Below are positions 10,912-22,800 of a DNA stretch of 64,000 bases, piece by piece (the first letter of the stretch is position 1; every line of letters begins with the position of its first letter). The notes under the pieces are model-generated. The model was not told where the DNA came from and made no database searches. It worked only from the letters and a program-made list of their open reading frames with translations. Location of the stretch: the NCBI RefSeq assembly GCF_002999335.1, contig NW_020312469.1, forward strand, positions 124,001 through 188,000, read 5' to 3'. Source of the stretch: Cyclospora cayetanensis (Eukaryota > Apicomplexa > Conoidasida > Eucoccidiorida > Eimeriidae). The translations under genes and the position numbers were made by a program.

Positions 10912-13900
10912 GTCTGGATTTCTGGCGTGTTGCACCCCCTTTAAACGGAAATCGCTTTATCTTTAGGCCGTCTGTGCGGCTCTCATGATCGGAGGTAGAA
11001 GCAAGACCAAGCAAACGAACAGTTACTTCACCGGTGACCTGCACTTTTAGCTGAATGCATGTCGGAGGGAGTATTGATTGCTTGTTGGCTTGAGTCGCCT
11101 GTATCTTTCTTATTTAACGGCTTGACTAAAAATGTGGAATCAAGTGTAATTTTTTTCGAGCTAGACGTTAAACTTTTGGTAATGCCCGAAGGACGCAAGC
11201 ACGGTGAAGCACGCCTAGAGAAATCCACAGCCAGAACCGTAACCTACAACTGCTAATAATGCAGTGTACAAGACCTCCCCTCATTATTTGTTTGACGCTC
11301 CTGAATATCTTATATACTGTGCGAGACACACAGACACCAGATGATATACGCAGCAAATTCTTCTGAGGCACGGAGAGTCTGCACTAAGCAAGTTCTCTAT
11401 AGAAGTGAAGGAGACTTGACGGCTGTAGATAACACTGGGAGATGATAGGGATTTCTTCGTTCTCACTATTTCAGCAAGGGTTTAAATTAGAATAACTTAT
11501 CCTTACTCTGGCGTGTTCGCTTTCCTGGCATGGCTTCAGCTTGGAGTATCTGTTTCTATCGCCGCTTGGAACCCCCATCCAACTTTTCCTGCTTTCTCGT
11601 TTCCCCCGCGATAACTCCACATATATTATCCTGTATCCCTCGGTGTCCGTCTCTCCTTCATGCCATATAGTCTCAGAAACATGAGAAAAGAAACTTGTCC
11701 GTGAGCAGTGGTAGTCCCAAACACAGATCCACAGGAAGGAGGATGAATAATGGCAAGTAAACACGGAAAGAAATACGAAACCGAGAAAGATGGCGACATC
11801 AGGCGTAGTTCCTAAGTATTTTTTTCAATACTCCGAATTATGTCAGTCATATGGAATCGCTTACATTAACATTACGCGTGTTGTTGCGCTTTGCGGTCCT
11901 AGTAAGAGGCCACAAGCTCACGTAAATTTGTAGTTTGCCGCTACAAGATCCGAGGAAACGAAAGGCAAAGGGAAAGGCTTGTGTAGGCAGCAAGAAAGAA
12001 AAACACACGTGCGAAAGCAGAAAACACCGTGCGTCCTACGTCAAGGCTCAGTAAAAAACGAGGCTGGTAGAGAACGTAGACAGAGAATAGGGAGCCCAGA
12101 CGCATAGTTGCATCGGTGGGGAAGGAAGAAGATTGACGGAGCCACGCACTTCACGAGATTCAGCGTTACTACAAAATGCAACCCGACATACGCGAAGCAT
12201 CAACGAAATCCATCTAGGTGAATGCTTCCACGGATAGGCGGCCTATTCAATTGTTTTTCCAACAGGATAATTTTGGACCGAAGAACCAGTTTCTCGCCTA
12301 TGTGAAAACAACCAATACAAGCTCTTAAGATTAAGCGCCTCCTACCTTCTGCTCACGTTTGCTGTCTGCTTATATGTGAAGTCTTGCTCGTCTGCTAGCT
12401 TCTCTATCCAATCGCTGGCTCCTCACCAAAGTTGTCTGCACCAGCTCGCTTTACCACTGACGACTCTACTGGTTTCTGTGTTCTCCTGTGTTGCTACTAT
12501 AATTCCACCTTTGTTCTTCCTCCTGACCTCTGATTTTGGCTTTTGTGTGAAACTTTGCTTTTGAATACCATATCGGTACTCCCCATATTCTGGTACGGAG
12601 GCAATGAATATGGAAGTGAACAGGGAATGTTGCTCTGCCTTTCGATTGCTTTTGCCTCACTGCGTTGCTGAGTTAGCTCCTTCGGCGAAAAGACAATGCG
12701 CATGTATTTGCCTTAAAGTTTCGACGTAAAGAAGCAATAAAAATTAGCAAAGTAGTCCTTTTAGGTCCCTCCGCATGCGATTCCGTCTATGCCTGCTCTC
12801 CATTGGTTTCATTCTTAACCCCTCCCCAGCCTGCTCTTGTATCTGTATCTTGTCGTGTTGCGCGTTCCTGCTTGCCCGGGAGTAGCAATAGGATGAGAAA
12901 GCATCGCTAGTCCGCGCGCGGTTGGCCTCGACGTACAGGTACGAGACACGGCGATGAGTCTTTTGAAGTTGACGGGTGGAGGAATGCTGCAGCATACTGC
13001 GCTACACTTCAACACTTTCTTCTATCGGAGTGATATTTGACAAGGAACTAGTCAAGATTTGACTAATTGGTTAGTCTGTTTGTACAAATTATTTACTGCA
13101 GAGTACTGTCAGTTTGGTGAAAGAAACGCGTTGCCGTGCGCGTGTGTGCTGCTTGCAATGTGTAACTAGATGCAAATAGTCGGAGTGCCTGGTGCGTGGG
13201 GCTGTGTGCACCTTGCTTTGCCTCTGTTTCATATCGGGAGCGACTAGGGGAGCAGGCGGGGGAAGGCATGTGTTCTTCTGAACACATTCAATGTCTTTCT
13301 ACTAGGCTTGTATTAAGTCTGGAGTGGTGCGTAGGAACGGAGACCTTGGATGAAGCGGTACACTTCATTTCTTCGCATGGCTCGATGCCGCTTGCCACAC
13401 ACAACCACTGGCTGTGGATGCAGTGAGATTCCAGGGTTCCTTACAACAGTCATGGTTTGGATCAACAAATATGTTCATTTATGATCTACTTGTATGGCAA
13501 CATGCTCAGAGAAGGAACATGCTTTTCTGGTCTCCATCAACTAATCCAAGCATCCAACGATTCTGTTGACTTAAGATGACTTCAACCCTAGCTAACCTCT
13601 ATAGAACAGCGGCCTAAAACAAAAGAAGACGAGGAAAGAGGGCATGTCAGGCCCACTGCAGACACCACACAAGGCCCAAAAGAGCACCTACATGCCGCGC
13701 TTGAAACAACAGGGAAATACAACGCCCGCTTACCTACACACGGCCGTGGCATAAGGGAGACACGCAGTTGGGAAAAGGCAAACAAAAAGGATTCCTGCAT
13801 TTGGTTCTAGATTGCAACGATCCTAAACGACGCAAAAACTCGTAGCCTTTGATCCTCTATTCGAGAGTCGAGCACTCTCCAGCGTCGGATCGTATTCTAC

Positions 13901-15641
13901 ACCAGCATTAGCTGTAAAACATATGTTAGGAGGTTAGAACTGACGAGCGTTGCAGGAGCGGGTTCATAAGGAGCACATCCTGCGGTGCTACCAAAGGTAG
14001 CGCTCCTTCGAAGATCTTTGTAGGGAGACATTTACCTTAGATTCACCAAAAAACTCTACATAAATTTAGTGAGTGCCCTTTCCAAAGCTTTATATTTTCC
14101 CTTCCCTTGACCTCCAAGTTCTGGGCACGAGTGGAGGGGGGCAGTGCGTGTTGCTCCACCCCGTTGGCACTCCAAGCATTCCCACCTAGGAGCAGGGTGT
14201 TCTAGCGCCGAAGCCTACAGTATTATTTCTTTCCTTCTTAAGGAAGCTAACTCTGCAATATTAACATACGCCTAGCCAATCAAAACGGCTGATTACCAAC
14301 AAATCATCGAGTATAAATAACATTTAGAATATATAGTGCCCACATGTATTTTGGGCCGTTATATTAGCCCATAGCCCTGCAAAAGTTTTTTTCTACAGTA
14401 CTGAACGAAACAAAAGGACGCAAGAACACGGCACAGGCTGTGATTAACGCTGCTGCGGTGGTCGCAGTGAGTAATTCACTACATAGCGCCGCCATAGAGA
14501 TGTTCTATGTGCGTAAATACACAAATACCCGCAGTGTGGCCAGCCAAATTCCCCTATAATAAAATGAAACTCGACTACTACGGGTAATGTCAGCTACAGC
14601 ATTTAAAGTAGTGACTGTAGTGAAAAATCAGTACACCAAAGCTAGTGTGACCCTCAAGAAAAAGGCTGCGGCGACAGAGCAAAACATGCCGCTTTCTGTA
14701 TGCCAGAGTCCACCATGTTGAAGGCAAGTGTACTTAGAAGGCTTCCTGACTGCTAGATAATTAAGTGTCAAATAAGTGAATTACGCGGATTTCAGGGGTA
14801 GTCGTCTTTTTTTGGGGCAATAAACGAAGCGTGACACAAAAATGCGCAGTCAGCATGTTACCGAAGCTCATGCCACAAGACTATTGCCTCGCTTCTGGGC
14901 ATTATCAACATATGTGACACAGAAAGAGATTTTTAACGCACTACGATGAATACAGTGCTCAACACAAACGCTCGCTCAGTAACTCTACACGAAGCGCGGC
15001 AGTGTTATTCGTTCCGTGGGCCTGAGACGGTATCTGCTCACTGCGAAAACGCATGTGAATAATCCAATCATTTTGGAGGCGAAGGCTTCATTGTTGTTCA
15101 TAAGTATTATGTCGGCGATTCAAGTTGCTGGGCTCTCGTGTAAGGTTTTAAAAGCCTAGCTGTACACGTAGCTAGAGTCGTCATTTGGTCGAAGACGAGT
15201 CACTCGACTCTTTGTGTCCTAGACATATCTAAACATGTTGACATTTCAAAATGTGTTGGTACCAAAGAAGGGAGCCTGAACACCGACCACTCTCGTGTTT
15301 GATGCAACTGGACACCTGTTCGCTTGCCATGTCCTTCCAGGACCTTTAGAAACCCCGTCTACTATTCCACTGCCGTCCTGAAGGCTTTTAATTGTAAGCA
15401 AGTAAAGAGTTGTTAAGCGGTTAAAATAGTTGGTGGGGCTTAATGAAGACAAAAAACGCGAAGGCATTAATGGGGACCTTTCTGTTGTCCCTATGCCAGC
15501 GTGCAGCTGCATGCGTTCTTGTTCTACGGGCCGAACTGGTCGGCATCAGTTTATCGATAAAAGCTGTAAAATATTACCAAGCATACAATTCAGCCGTCAT
15601 AACTTTTGTCTGCATGTGTTTTCTTCTTTTGTCTTCGCACC
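10912..15641. other. Repeat-poor gene-free stretch
   Basis: Apart from the dispersed repeat copy near 12.9 kb, this 4.7 kb holds no conserved exon, no RNA gene signature and no simple-sequence array. The last few hundred bases form the upstream region of the STE24 gene. No promoter motif can be called with support. Confidence 0.45.
12858..13020 (-). repeat. Dispersed repeat, copy B (inverted relative to copy A)
   Basis: The reverse complement of this segment matches 853-1020 throughout, with substitutions at perhaps one position in five by eye. A minus-strand frame through it reads RRVSYLYVEANRAR and SSYCYSRASRN; copy A gives a related peptide. Conservation of a reading frame despite divergence suggests a formerly coding mobile sequence. 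It is not part of the pol remnant at 2-4.4 kb. Confidence 0.7.
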
Positions 15642-18600
15642 ATGGGGTTCTTCTCAGGTACCTGGTTTTCGGATGTACCTTGGCTTCAGGTGTACGTAGG
15701 GTTCTCCCTGACAGTTGAAGCATTTGAGCAGTACTTGAATCTTCGGCAGCTGCGGCGTTACAGCAGCAGCCGCTCCCCGCCGGCGCTGCTAAAGTCACGT
15801 TTGACAGAGGCTGAATACGCGCAAGCCATTGCGTACAATAAGGACAAGATAAAGCTGTCAATGCTCTCGTCTATTGTGGAATCTGGGATCTCTGTACTTT
15901 CCACCGTTTTATTCTTAGGGCCTTTTTGTTGGCGTCTCGCTGGCCATTGGGTCGGAGATGGGGAGTACACACGCCCCCTCATGTTTATGGGCATACAAAG
16001 AGTGCTGTCTGAGTGTATAGCGACCCCCTTTCAGATCTACAGCGACTTCTGGGTAGAAGAGAAACATGGATTCAATAAGAAAACTGCCGGTTTATTTGTT
16101 AAGGACAAGCTCCTCGGGCTGGGCCTGACCGTCGCAATTGGAGCACCTATCTTGTGTGCAGTTAATTGGCTAATCAAATGGGGGGGAGAAAACTTCCATT
16201 TCTGGGTAGGCTCTCTTTGTTTTCCAAGGTTTGCTTTAGGTTTTATACGACTTCTCTCGTTGCGTCCCTGATTTTTCTTGTCTGCTGAAACTCCCACATG
16301 CTAAAGCACATGATGAAATGAGCACATATAGTGTTTGAGGCATAAACTTTGGCGTCTGCGCATGCGTATTCAGCTGTGGGGTTTCTCTGTGCTAATGTCC
16401 TTTGGAATGATTGTTATATATCCAAACCTCATTGCTCCGCTGTTCAACAAATTCCAAGTCTTAAAAGACGAAGAACTGAGGGCCAAAATAAACGCTCTGG
16501 TAAAAAACGCCGCACTCCCTAACGCTTCAAACGAGGCAGTAACCGATAGCTGCGCAACCGGATAGTGAAAGGGGTTTAGAATGAGTTTTGGGGGCCTGTG
16601 ATGTGTGGCACAGCGTTTCTTTGATCGCTGCGTGAAGCTTTCGTTGCCTTCCGCTCTTAGACATTGTGTTTCTGTTTCCTTCCTGTAACCTGGCGTAGTT
16701 TTGTTTTCCATGCACTCGCTTCTAGCCCCTTCCATTTTGCTCTCGGCCATTCGCCATTTATCGCTTGTCTTGATAGGCTTCGTTCTTCTTTTATATACAC
16801 TCTTTTAATATTGCTTTGCTGTGCTGGCTTTCTCAGGCGGGGCGACTCTCCTTCCCTTTGTGTGAAGTGTATGAGATGGACGGATCTAAGAGATCTAGCC
16901 ATAGCAACGCGTACTTTTACGGCTTTTGGCGCTGGAAGCGAATTGTCATCTTTGACACTTTGCTGCATTTCCCACACGACCAGATACTTGCTGTACTTGG
17001 TGCGGCATATTTTGTGCTGTTGCTCTTTCCACAGTGCCTCATGTTGTTGGTTCTAGTGCGGGTTTCGCCGACTTGCATGCGCGAGCAGTAGTTGCTGGTT
17101 TGTTTGCTCCTTGAGCCTGTAGTATGGCGGCTGGCGCTAGTCCTGCTCTAACACAAGTTTTTCAAGTGCCACTCTTATGCCCGTGATTCAGGAAATTGGG
17201 TGATCGCTATGCCTTACGCTCACGTTTTGTTCATAAATTCAAAATTCTGGTTTGGCATTCAACTTATTTGATGAGACTTGCCCATACACTTCGGTGCAGG
17301 ATCTCACAGTGTGCGTATGACTAGGCCTTGTGGTTTGTGCGGGGTGCATTTCAGGCCATGAATTGGGGCACTGGCAGAGGCAACATTTTACCCAGCGGCT
17401 CTTTCTAGCATTTTCCAACCTGTTTGTTACGTTTTACCTCTATGGGAAAGTGATGAACAACGATCATCTCTACCGATGCTTTGGCTACGGCGAGGATGCC
17501 AGGTCTCCCATCATTGGTCTCATGCTGCTTGGAAATATACTTGCACCTGTCCGTTCATTCTAAAGTTTGATCATAAAAATCCCTAAGCGGTTGCTTCTCT
17601 TGTAATTTTACTCATCAGGAATTCCTGAGGAAGTGCACGAACATGCAGAAACTGCAATACGTATCTCTCGCATGTGGAGCTACGGGATGCGACAGCCAGT
17701 GACCTCCAGTGCCTTTGTTTTATTAACGTGGTGTGGAGCACTCGTATTCCTCGTTTGTAGCTTTGACGTCTGTATGCATGATGCACTCGACAAATCCGAA
17801 ACTTGCGACTTTTCGCATCGTCTCTGCTCCTCCCTTTTGTGGCTTGATTCTAGTTATGGTTGGTCTGTTTTGCGTATCTTCTTGTCGTCTGTCCCGTTAC
17901 CGGTCATCAGAAGTCTTCTCGTTATTTTTCCCATAATTCGTGGAATGCTGCTCCTGCTGTCTCCCTGTTTTACATCTCGCTGAGCACCTTTCGCTCCTTT
18001 TGTCTTTGGTGCGCTTTTGATTCCAGGTAAACACCATCCTGTCCGTCCTGTCCACGCTTCTTTCCCGCAAACACGAATTCGAGGCTGACGCCTTCGCCTG
18101 CGAGCTGAGCTACGGGGAAAAGCTTAAGGAGGCACTGTGCGCAATTCACACGGAGAACAAGGCGTCTTTGGATCCGGATCCTTGGTGAGTCACCCCCGCG
18201 CAAGTCTCTTGGCACTTTGTACTACCATCTTGTGTGCAAGGAAACAGACACAGACACATGTCATCATCATAGCTTGAATATGAATGACGTTGTTGCTGCT
18301 CCCCCAGAAACCGTTCCCTACTTTTGCAATTCTTCCCCCCCCCCTCCCCACCTCCCCCTGAAAATCATTTCTTCAAATTTGGTGCTAACTGCACCTCAAG
18401 AACAGTGCACCTGATGACGCAAACCTACAGTTTCATGCTACGGCAATCAACGCTCAACCCTTTGATTTTGCCGCAGGTACTCGTGGTGGCACTATAGTCA
18501 CCCGCCTCTTCTGGAACGTGTCGCAGCCATCGATGAGATTCTGACAAAAGAGGCGAAGAAGAAAGAAGACAACACGGGTGGCAGTAATGCGCAATCTACA

Positions 18601-18660
18601 GCAGACAAAGGCACTGAAGAACCATCCCATGCTACCGTCAAGAGGAGAAACCTGCCATAA
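15642..18660 (+). CDS. STE24: CAAX prenyl protease 1 (STE24/ZMPSTE24 family, M48 metalloprotease)
   Basis: An integral-membrane zinc protease of the ER/nuclear envelope that removes the -aaX tripeptide from prenylated CaaX proteins. Six exons join in phase with GT-AG introns: 15642-16205, 16374-16499, 16837-16999, 17355-17548, 18027-18184, 18477-18660, giving about 462 residues (human 475, yeast 453). The ATG sits in a strong CACCATGG context; another in-frame codon lies upstream but the N-terminus from 15642 fits the family. Visible motifs: EEKHGFN in the first third, [14 protein letters not shown] before the active site, the zinc-binding HELGH (His, Glu, His) formed across the exon 3/4 junction, the third ligand in HEFEADAFA of exon 5, and [12 protein letters not shown] near the C-terminus. 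All catalytic residues are present, so it should be active. The intron 4 donor, CCT|GTCCGT, is atypical. It is convergent with the spatacsin gene. Confidence 0.95.
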
Positions 18661-19862
18661 GCAAGGGCCGCAGCGAGTCATGATTTGTAAGCACATGTGG
18701 CCTCGGTGTCATGCGTCACGCAAAACTGGAGCTGCCTATGCAGGATCTCAATACAGCGCGCACGCTTGTTCAGCTTCTGTTGCTTCGCTAGAGGCCTTAT
18801 GATTCGGATTGCAAGCACCGTGTTTCTCGGAGACAGCCATGATGTTCAGGACTCCAGCTGTCCGTTCTACAGGCGTTGTCTTTTCCATTATGTTTTAGTG
18901 CCAACAGACTGAGACGCTGCGGCAGAGCGCGCAGAAGCAGCAGTATCAGTACAAGCAGCAAAAGGCATGAGTCGTCTCGTGGCAGCGTATGCAAAGCTCC
19001 TGGAAAAGTATCACTCAGCAGGAACAACCGATTAGAGAAAATGCGCTTTTCGGTTTGAACAATTCGTTTGTTTGGTGTGGAGAGGGGACGCTGACGAGCC
19101 ACTTTGCTCGTTGTGGACACTTCACTTCCAAATAGGATTGGCTTTAATCCATCGAAAACTCGTTCGCCTCATCAGGATCCACAATAGTACATGACGTAGC
19201 AGTCCAGTTGCATGACGCCGCATACAGATCAGCCGCCTCTAGGTCAGATGTAGCCTCTCTGCAGGTGCTAGTTTGCAAAGCGTTTCTCCGCTTAGCTGTG
19301 TACGTGGCAAGATCATTAGGACTAAGAACGCCTATTTATATGTATTTTTATTAATAAATACATCCAGGTAGCTACAACATGATTAGACTAGGCCTCTCGG
19401 AGGCGGTTTGTTGCTTTTCAGTTTCACACGGCCCAAAATGCTCTTTAAAGTGCTGCTGCTCCTGGCATGACATCCCCAAAACGTTCCTCCCTCTATGTAG
19501 ACTCGTGTCTGCCAAACTGCTTTGTGTTTTACATATTCTTTGGAAGTGAAAGCTTTAGGGTACGTTGACGTTCCTTGTATACGTGGGCCGGTGTTTACGC
19601 GGTCCTGTGCTGCGCAGTGGCAGCAGCAATAAAGTCTGCACTTGAATGCGCATCGCGTCCACCCCCTACTGCAGCCACCTGCGCTCCAGTGTCTCGAACC
19701 GCTCGAGAAAGGAAACCCTGCGGCATATACAAGCATCTATCGTCCAGCAAGCGGCAGCACTCGGCTGCTGCTGCACTGAAGGATGGTCCCAGGGAGACAA
19801 GGAGCTGCAGCACAACTCGAACGCAACAGCAGCTGCGCACGAATAGATTCGAGAAAGAAAGG
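18661..19862. other. Convergent intergenic region
   Basis: The 3' ends of STE24 (plus) and the spatacsin gene (minus) face each other here. Short frames on both strands lack conservation cues. An AT-rich patch with TTTATTAATAAA at about 19347 could serve a polyadenylation function, but no signal can be assigned to either gene with confidence. Confidence 0.5.
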
Positions 19863-22800
19863 CTACGCAGGCGAATCCTGGCAGATCCCATGCAAAACCA
19901 GACACAAAACACTTTTCACGCTATTTCTGGTGTACGCATGGCAGCCGTTTCCCTGCCCCCAAACTGCCACCTCCCTCCAACCCTTAGGTAGCTGTGACAT
20001 GAAATGGATGCCGCTTACCTTGAGCCGAATGCGGATGTTGGGCAAGGCCTCCTGAAGAAGCCTAAGAAGGTTTCGCTCTGCTGCAGCCTTTAAAGCCTCC
20101 CAGACTTCCTGCGACTGCGCGCGAGCCGCTGCTGCTGCGCCTGTTGGCTGCAAGAGGTATGCGTCAGCATCCACGGAAAAATTCTCCGTATACAGCTCCG
20201 CGTCGTGCTCCTCTATTCCTGCAATAGAAGTAAAAGGCCTCTCAACACCACCGTCAACCCGCCGGCTAGCACTGCTGCTGCTGCGCAAGCCTGGTTGCTC
20301 ATCGCTTTCACCGCTGCATGCAAACTCTCTGAGGTGCAGAGACACCAGAACTTCCAAGGCAGCCTTGCTAAGACCCTCTCCCCATATCCCCTGAGGAAGA
20401 TGCGGCTGCTGCTGTTGCTGCGGAGGCTCCCTTGAAGGTGCTCCCCAATTGGGAGAGGAGCCTCCCTCAGGATTCGAAGCGTTCATTAGTGACCCTCGAA
20501 GTTGTGTATCCGATGCGGAAGGCGACTGGTGCTGCTGCTCAAGCGGTCTGCCAAGCAGCTGCGCAAGATACGATAATCGCCCCCCAAGAACCACCTGCCT
20601 GTACACTGCACGCGGCCATGCGAGCTGCACGACTCCCCCGTAAATATGCTGATACGCCTGCAGCAGCAACAGCAGCAGCAGCGTCGGAAAACGTGGTATA
20701 TACGCACCAAGATGTGCTGCAGCACATACTTACTCCAAATCAAGAAAAGCAACACACTCTTTACAGCTGCGGGAAAGGCGTCCCCGAAGCAGCCAATGCA
20801 AGTAAATAACTGCAGCCAACTCAATGTCTAGAGCGCTGACTAATATACGCTTTGATTGACAGCTGACACTGCGTACTATGCGACCCTAGTTCCTCCCTAT
20901 GCGTCTTGGTAGAGAAGCCACACACGATGCACACCGTCATTTCTTTTCTTAGAGTAAGTTCAGAGCTCTAGAAACGACTACTCTACGCGACACCGAATAC
21001 GCCTTATTGCACCGCGGACAGGAGATAGAGAGTACACTTTCGCGTGGCGGTTCTCTCTTGCCTCCCTCGGGAGAGCAGCTGGATCGACGCCACTGTCAAT
21101 GAAAGAGACATACGGGAAAATCTATTCTCCATACCTGTGCAGTCAGACCAGAAACCACGGCGTCTGGATGCAGCTCCAGGAAGAGCAACAGCTGTGAGAA
21201 GGACAGGTGCAGCAACTGCAGGTAAGGACCATCTAAACCTACGGATGCTGCTGCAGCTTCCTCAGATTTCCGAACAGCATCTGAAGCAGCCGCTGCAGCT
21301 GCCGTTTCTCGCGATGCTGCAGCTGCCGTTTCTGCCTCTGCCGCTGCAGACGCAGCTGAGCCGCCTTCCGAAGAGCAGTAGTCTAGTCCCTCTCCGCTAG
21401 CTCCGCGCCCACAACGCCACTGAAGATCAGACTCCTCCAGAGAAAAGAGCAGCGTTTTGAACCAGCTAGAGAGGTTCAGGCTCGCCGCTTCTGCTGCTGC
21501 GTCCTCTGTGCTCGCTAGCTGCTGCGAATTCGAGGAGCAGGAGTCACTCTTAGTCAGACTCTCCGATAAATCTGGCAGCGAAAGCAGCGGGAATTCTGTT
21601 CCTCCCCCCTTGAGGAAGGCTTCCGCATCCTTGAAGGGGTGTAGAGACCCCTCAAGGACGGTGCTGCAGCGCTGCAACAGCTGCGACAGCAGCGAGCGGC
21701 TATTCCGCCGCTGCTGCTGCTGCTGCAGACTCTGGCGAGACAGCTGCAGCTCCACAGCTCGCAGCTGCAGCGCAACAACAGCTGCCTGCCGGCAGCAACT
21801 CAGATGCAGTGGGGTGCAGTCCGCCTCTAGAAAGAATCCAGAAGCTTGCAACAGCAGCTGCAGCGGCACTCCGCACAAGCAAACAGCAGCACGACCCAGT
21901 GTGAGCTCTTGCACAGACGGCAAAACAGGTGAAAGCGAAAAATGCAGCAGAAGCTAAACACGTACGCGAAGGCAACGAGACAGCAGCGCACAGGCTTTCT
22001 GCGACATGACAGACACGCCTTTCTCTTTCTTCCTACGCCAGTCCCACAAACCTCCCTCTGCATCCCCTAGCGCTCGTAGAGCATGCATGCAGAAAAAGCC
22101 ACGCGAAAAAAACACGAGAGCGTCTCTGTCCACCAGCAGGAGGAGGAGACGCGTAGATACACACCGTTCTCACCTGCAAACCTAGGGAAAGCTGATCTGC
22201 TCCTCGTTCCGTATATCCAGCAGCACTCCCTAAACCTAACGCGAGACACCTAAAAGCCTCCCTCTGCAACAACAGCCTGCACCACACAGCATCAATTGCA
22301 CAAATCAATCCTTCATTGCACACACACCGATTCCAGGCTTGGTGGGGAGAGCTTCACGCAGTTGCAGGAGATCGGCAAAAGCAAGAGCAGCACAAGCAAC
22401 TACAACAACAGCTTCTTCCTAAAGCAGCATGAGCAACAACAACAGCTTCTTCCTAAAGCAGCACAAGCAAATACAACAACAGCTTCTTCCTAAAGCAGCA
22501 CGAGCAACAACAACAACCCCTTCCTAAAGCAGCACAAGCAACAACAACAACCCCTTCCTAAAGCAGCACAAGCAACAACAACAACCCCTTCCTAAAGCAG
22601 CACAAGCAACAACAACAACCCCTTCCTACGCGCCCAACAGCACGAGCAACGACAGCACAAACGCTTCAGTGCATGCATGCATGCATGCATGCCTGCCGGC
22701 AAGGGTTGGCGCTGCACTTACCCCACTTCTTTCTTAAATCCCAGTTCACAGTTTGCCAAAACTAGACTCTCCAAAGTGACCTTTAAAGTTCGTTGGGGGT

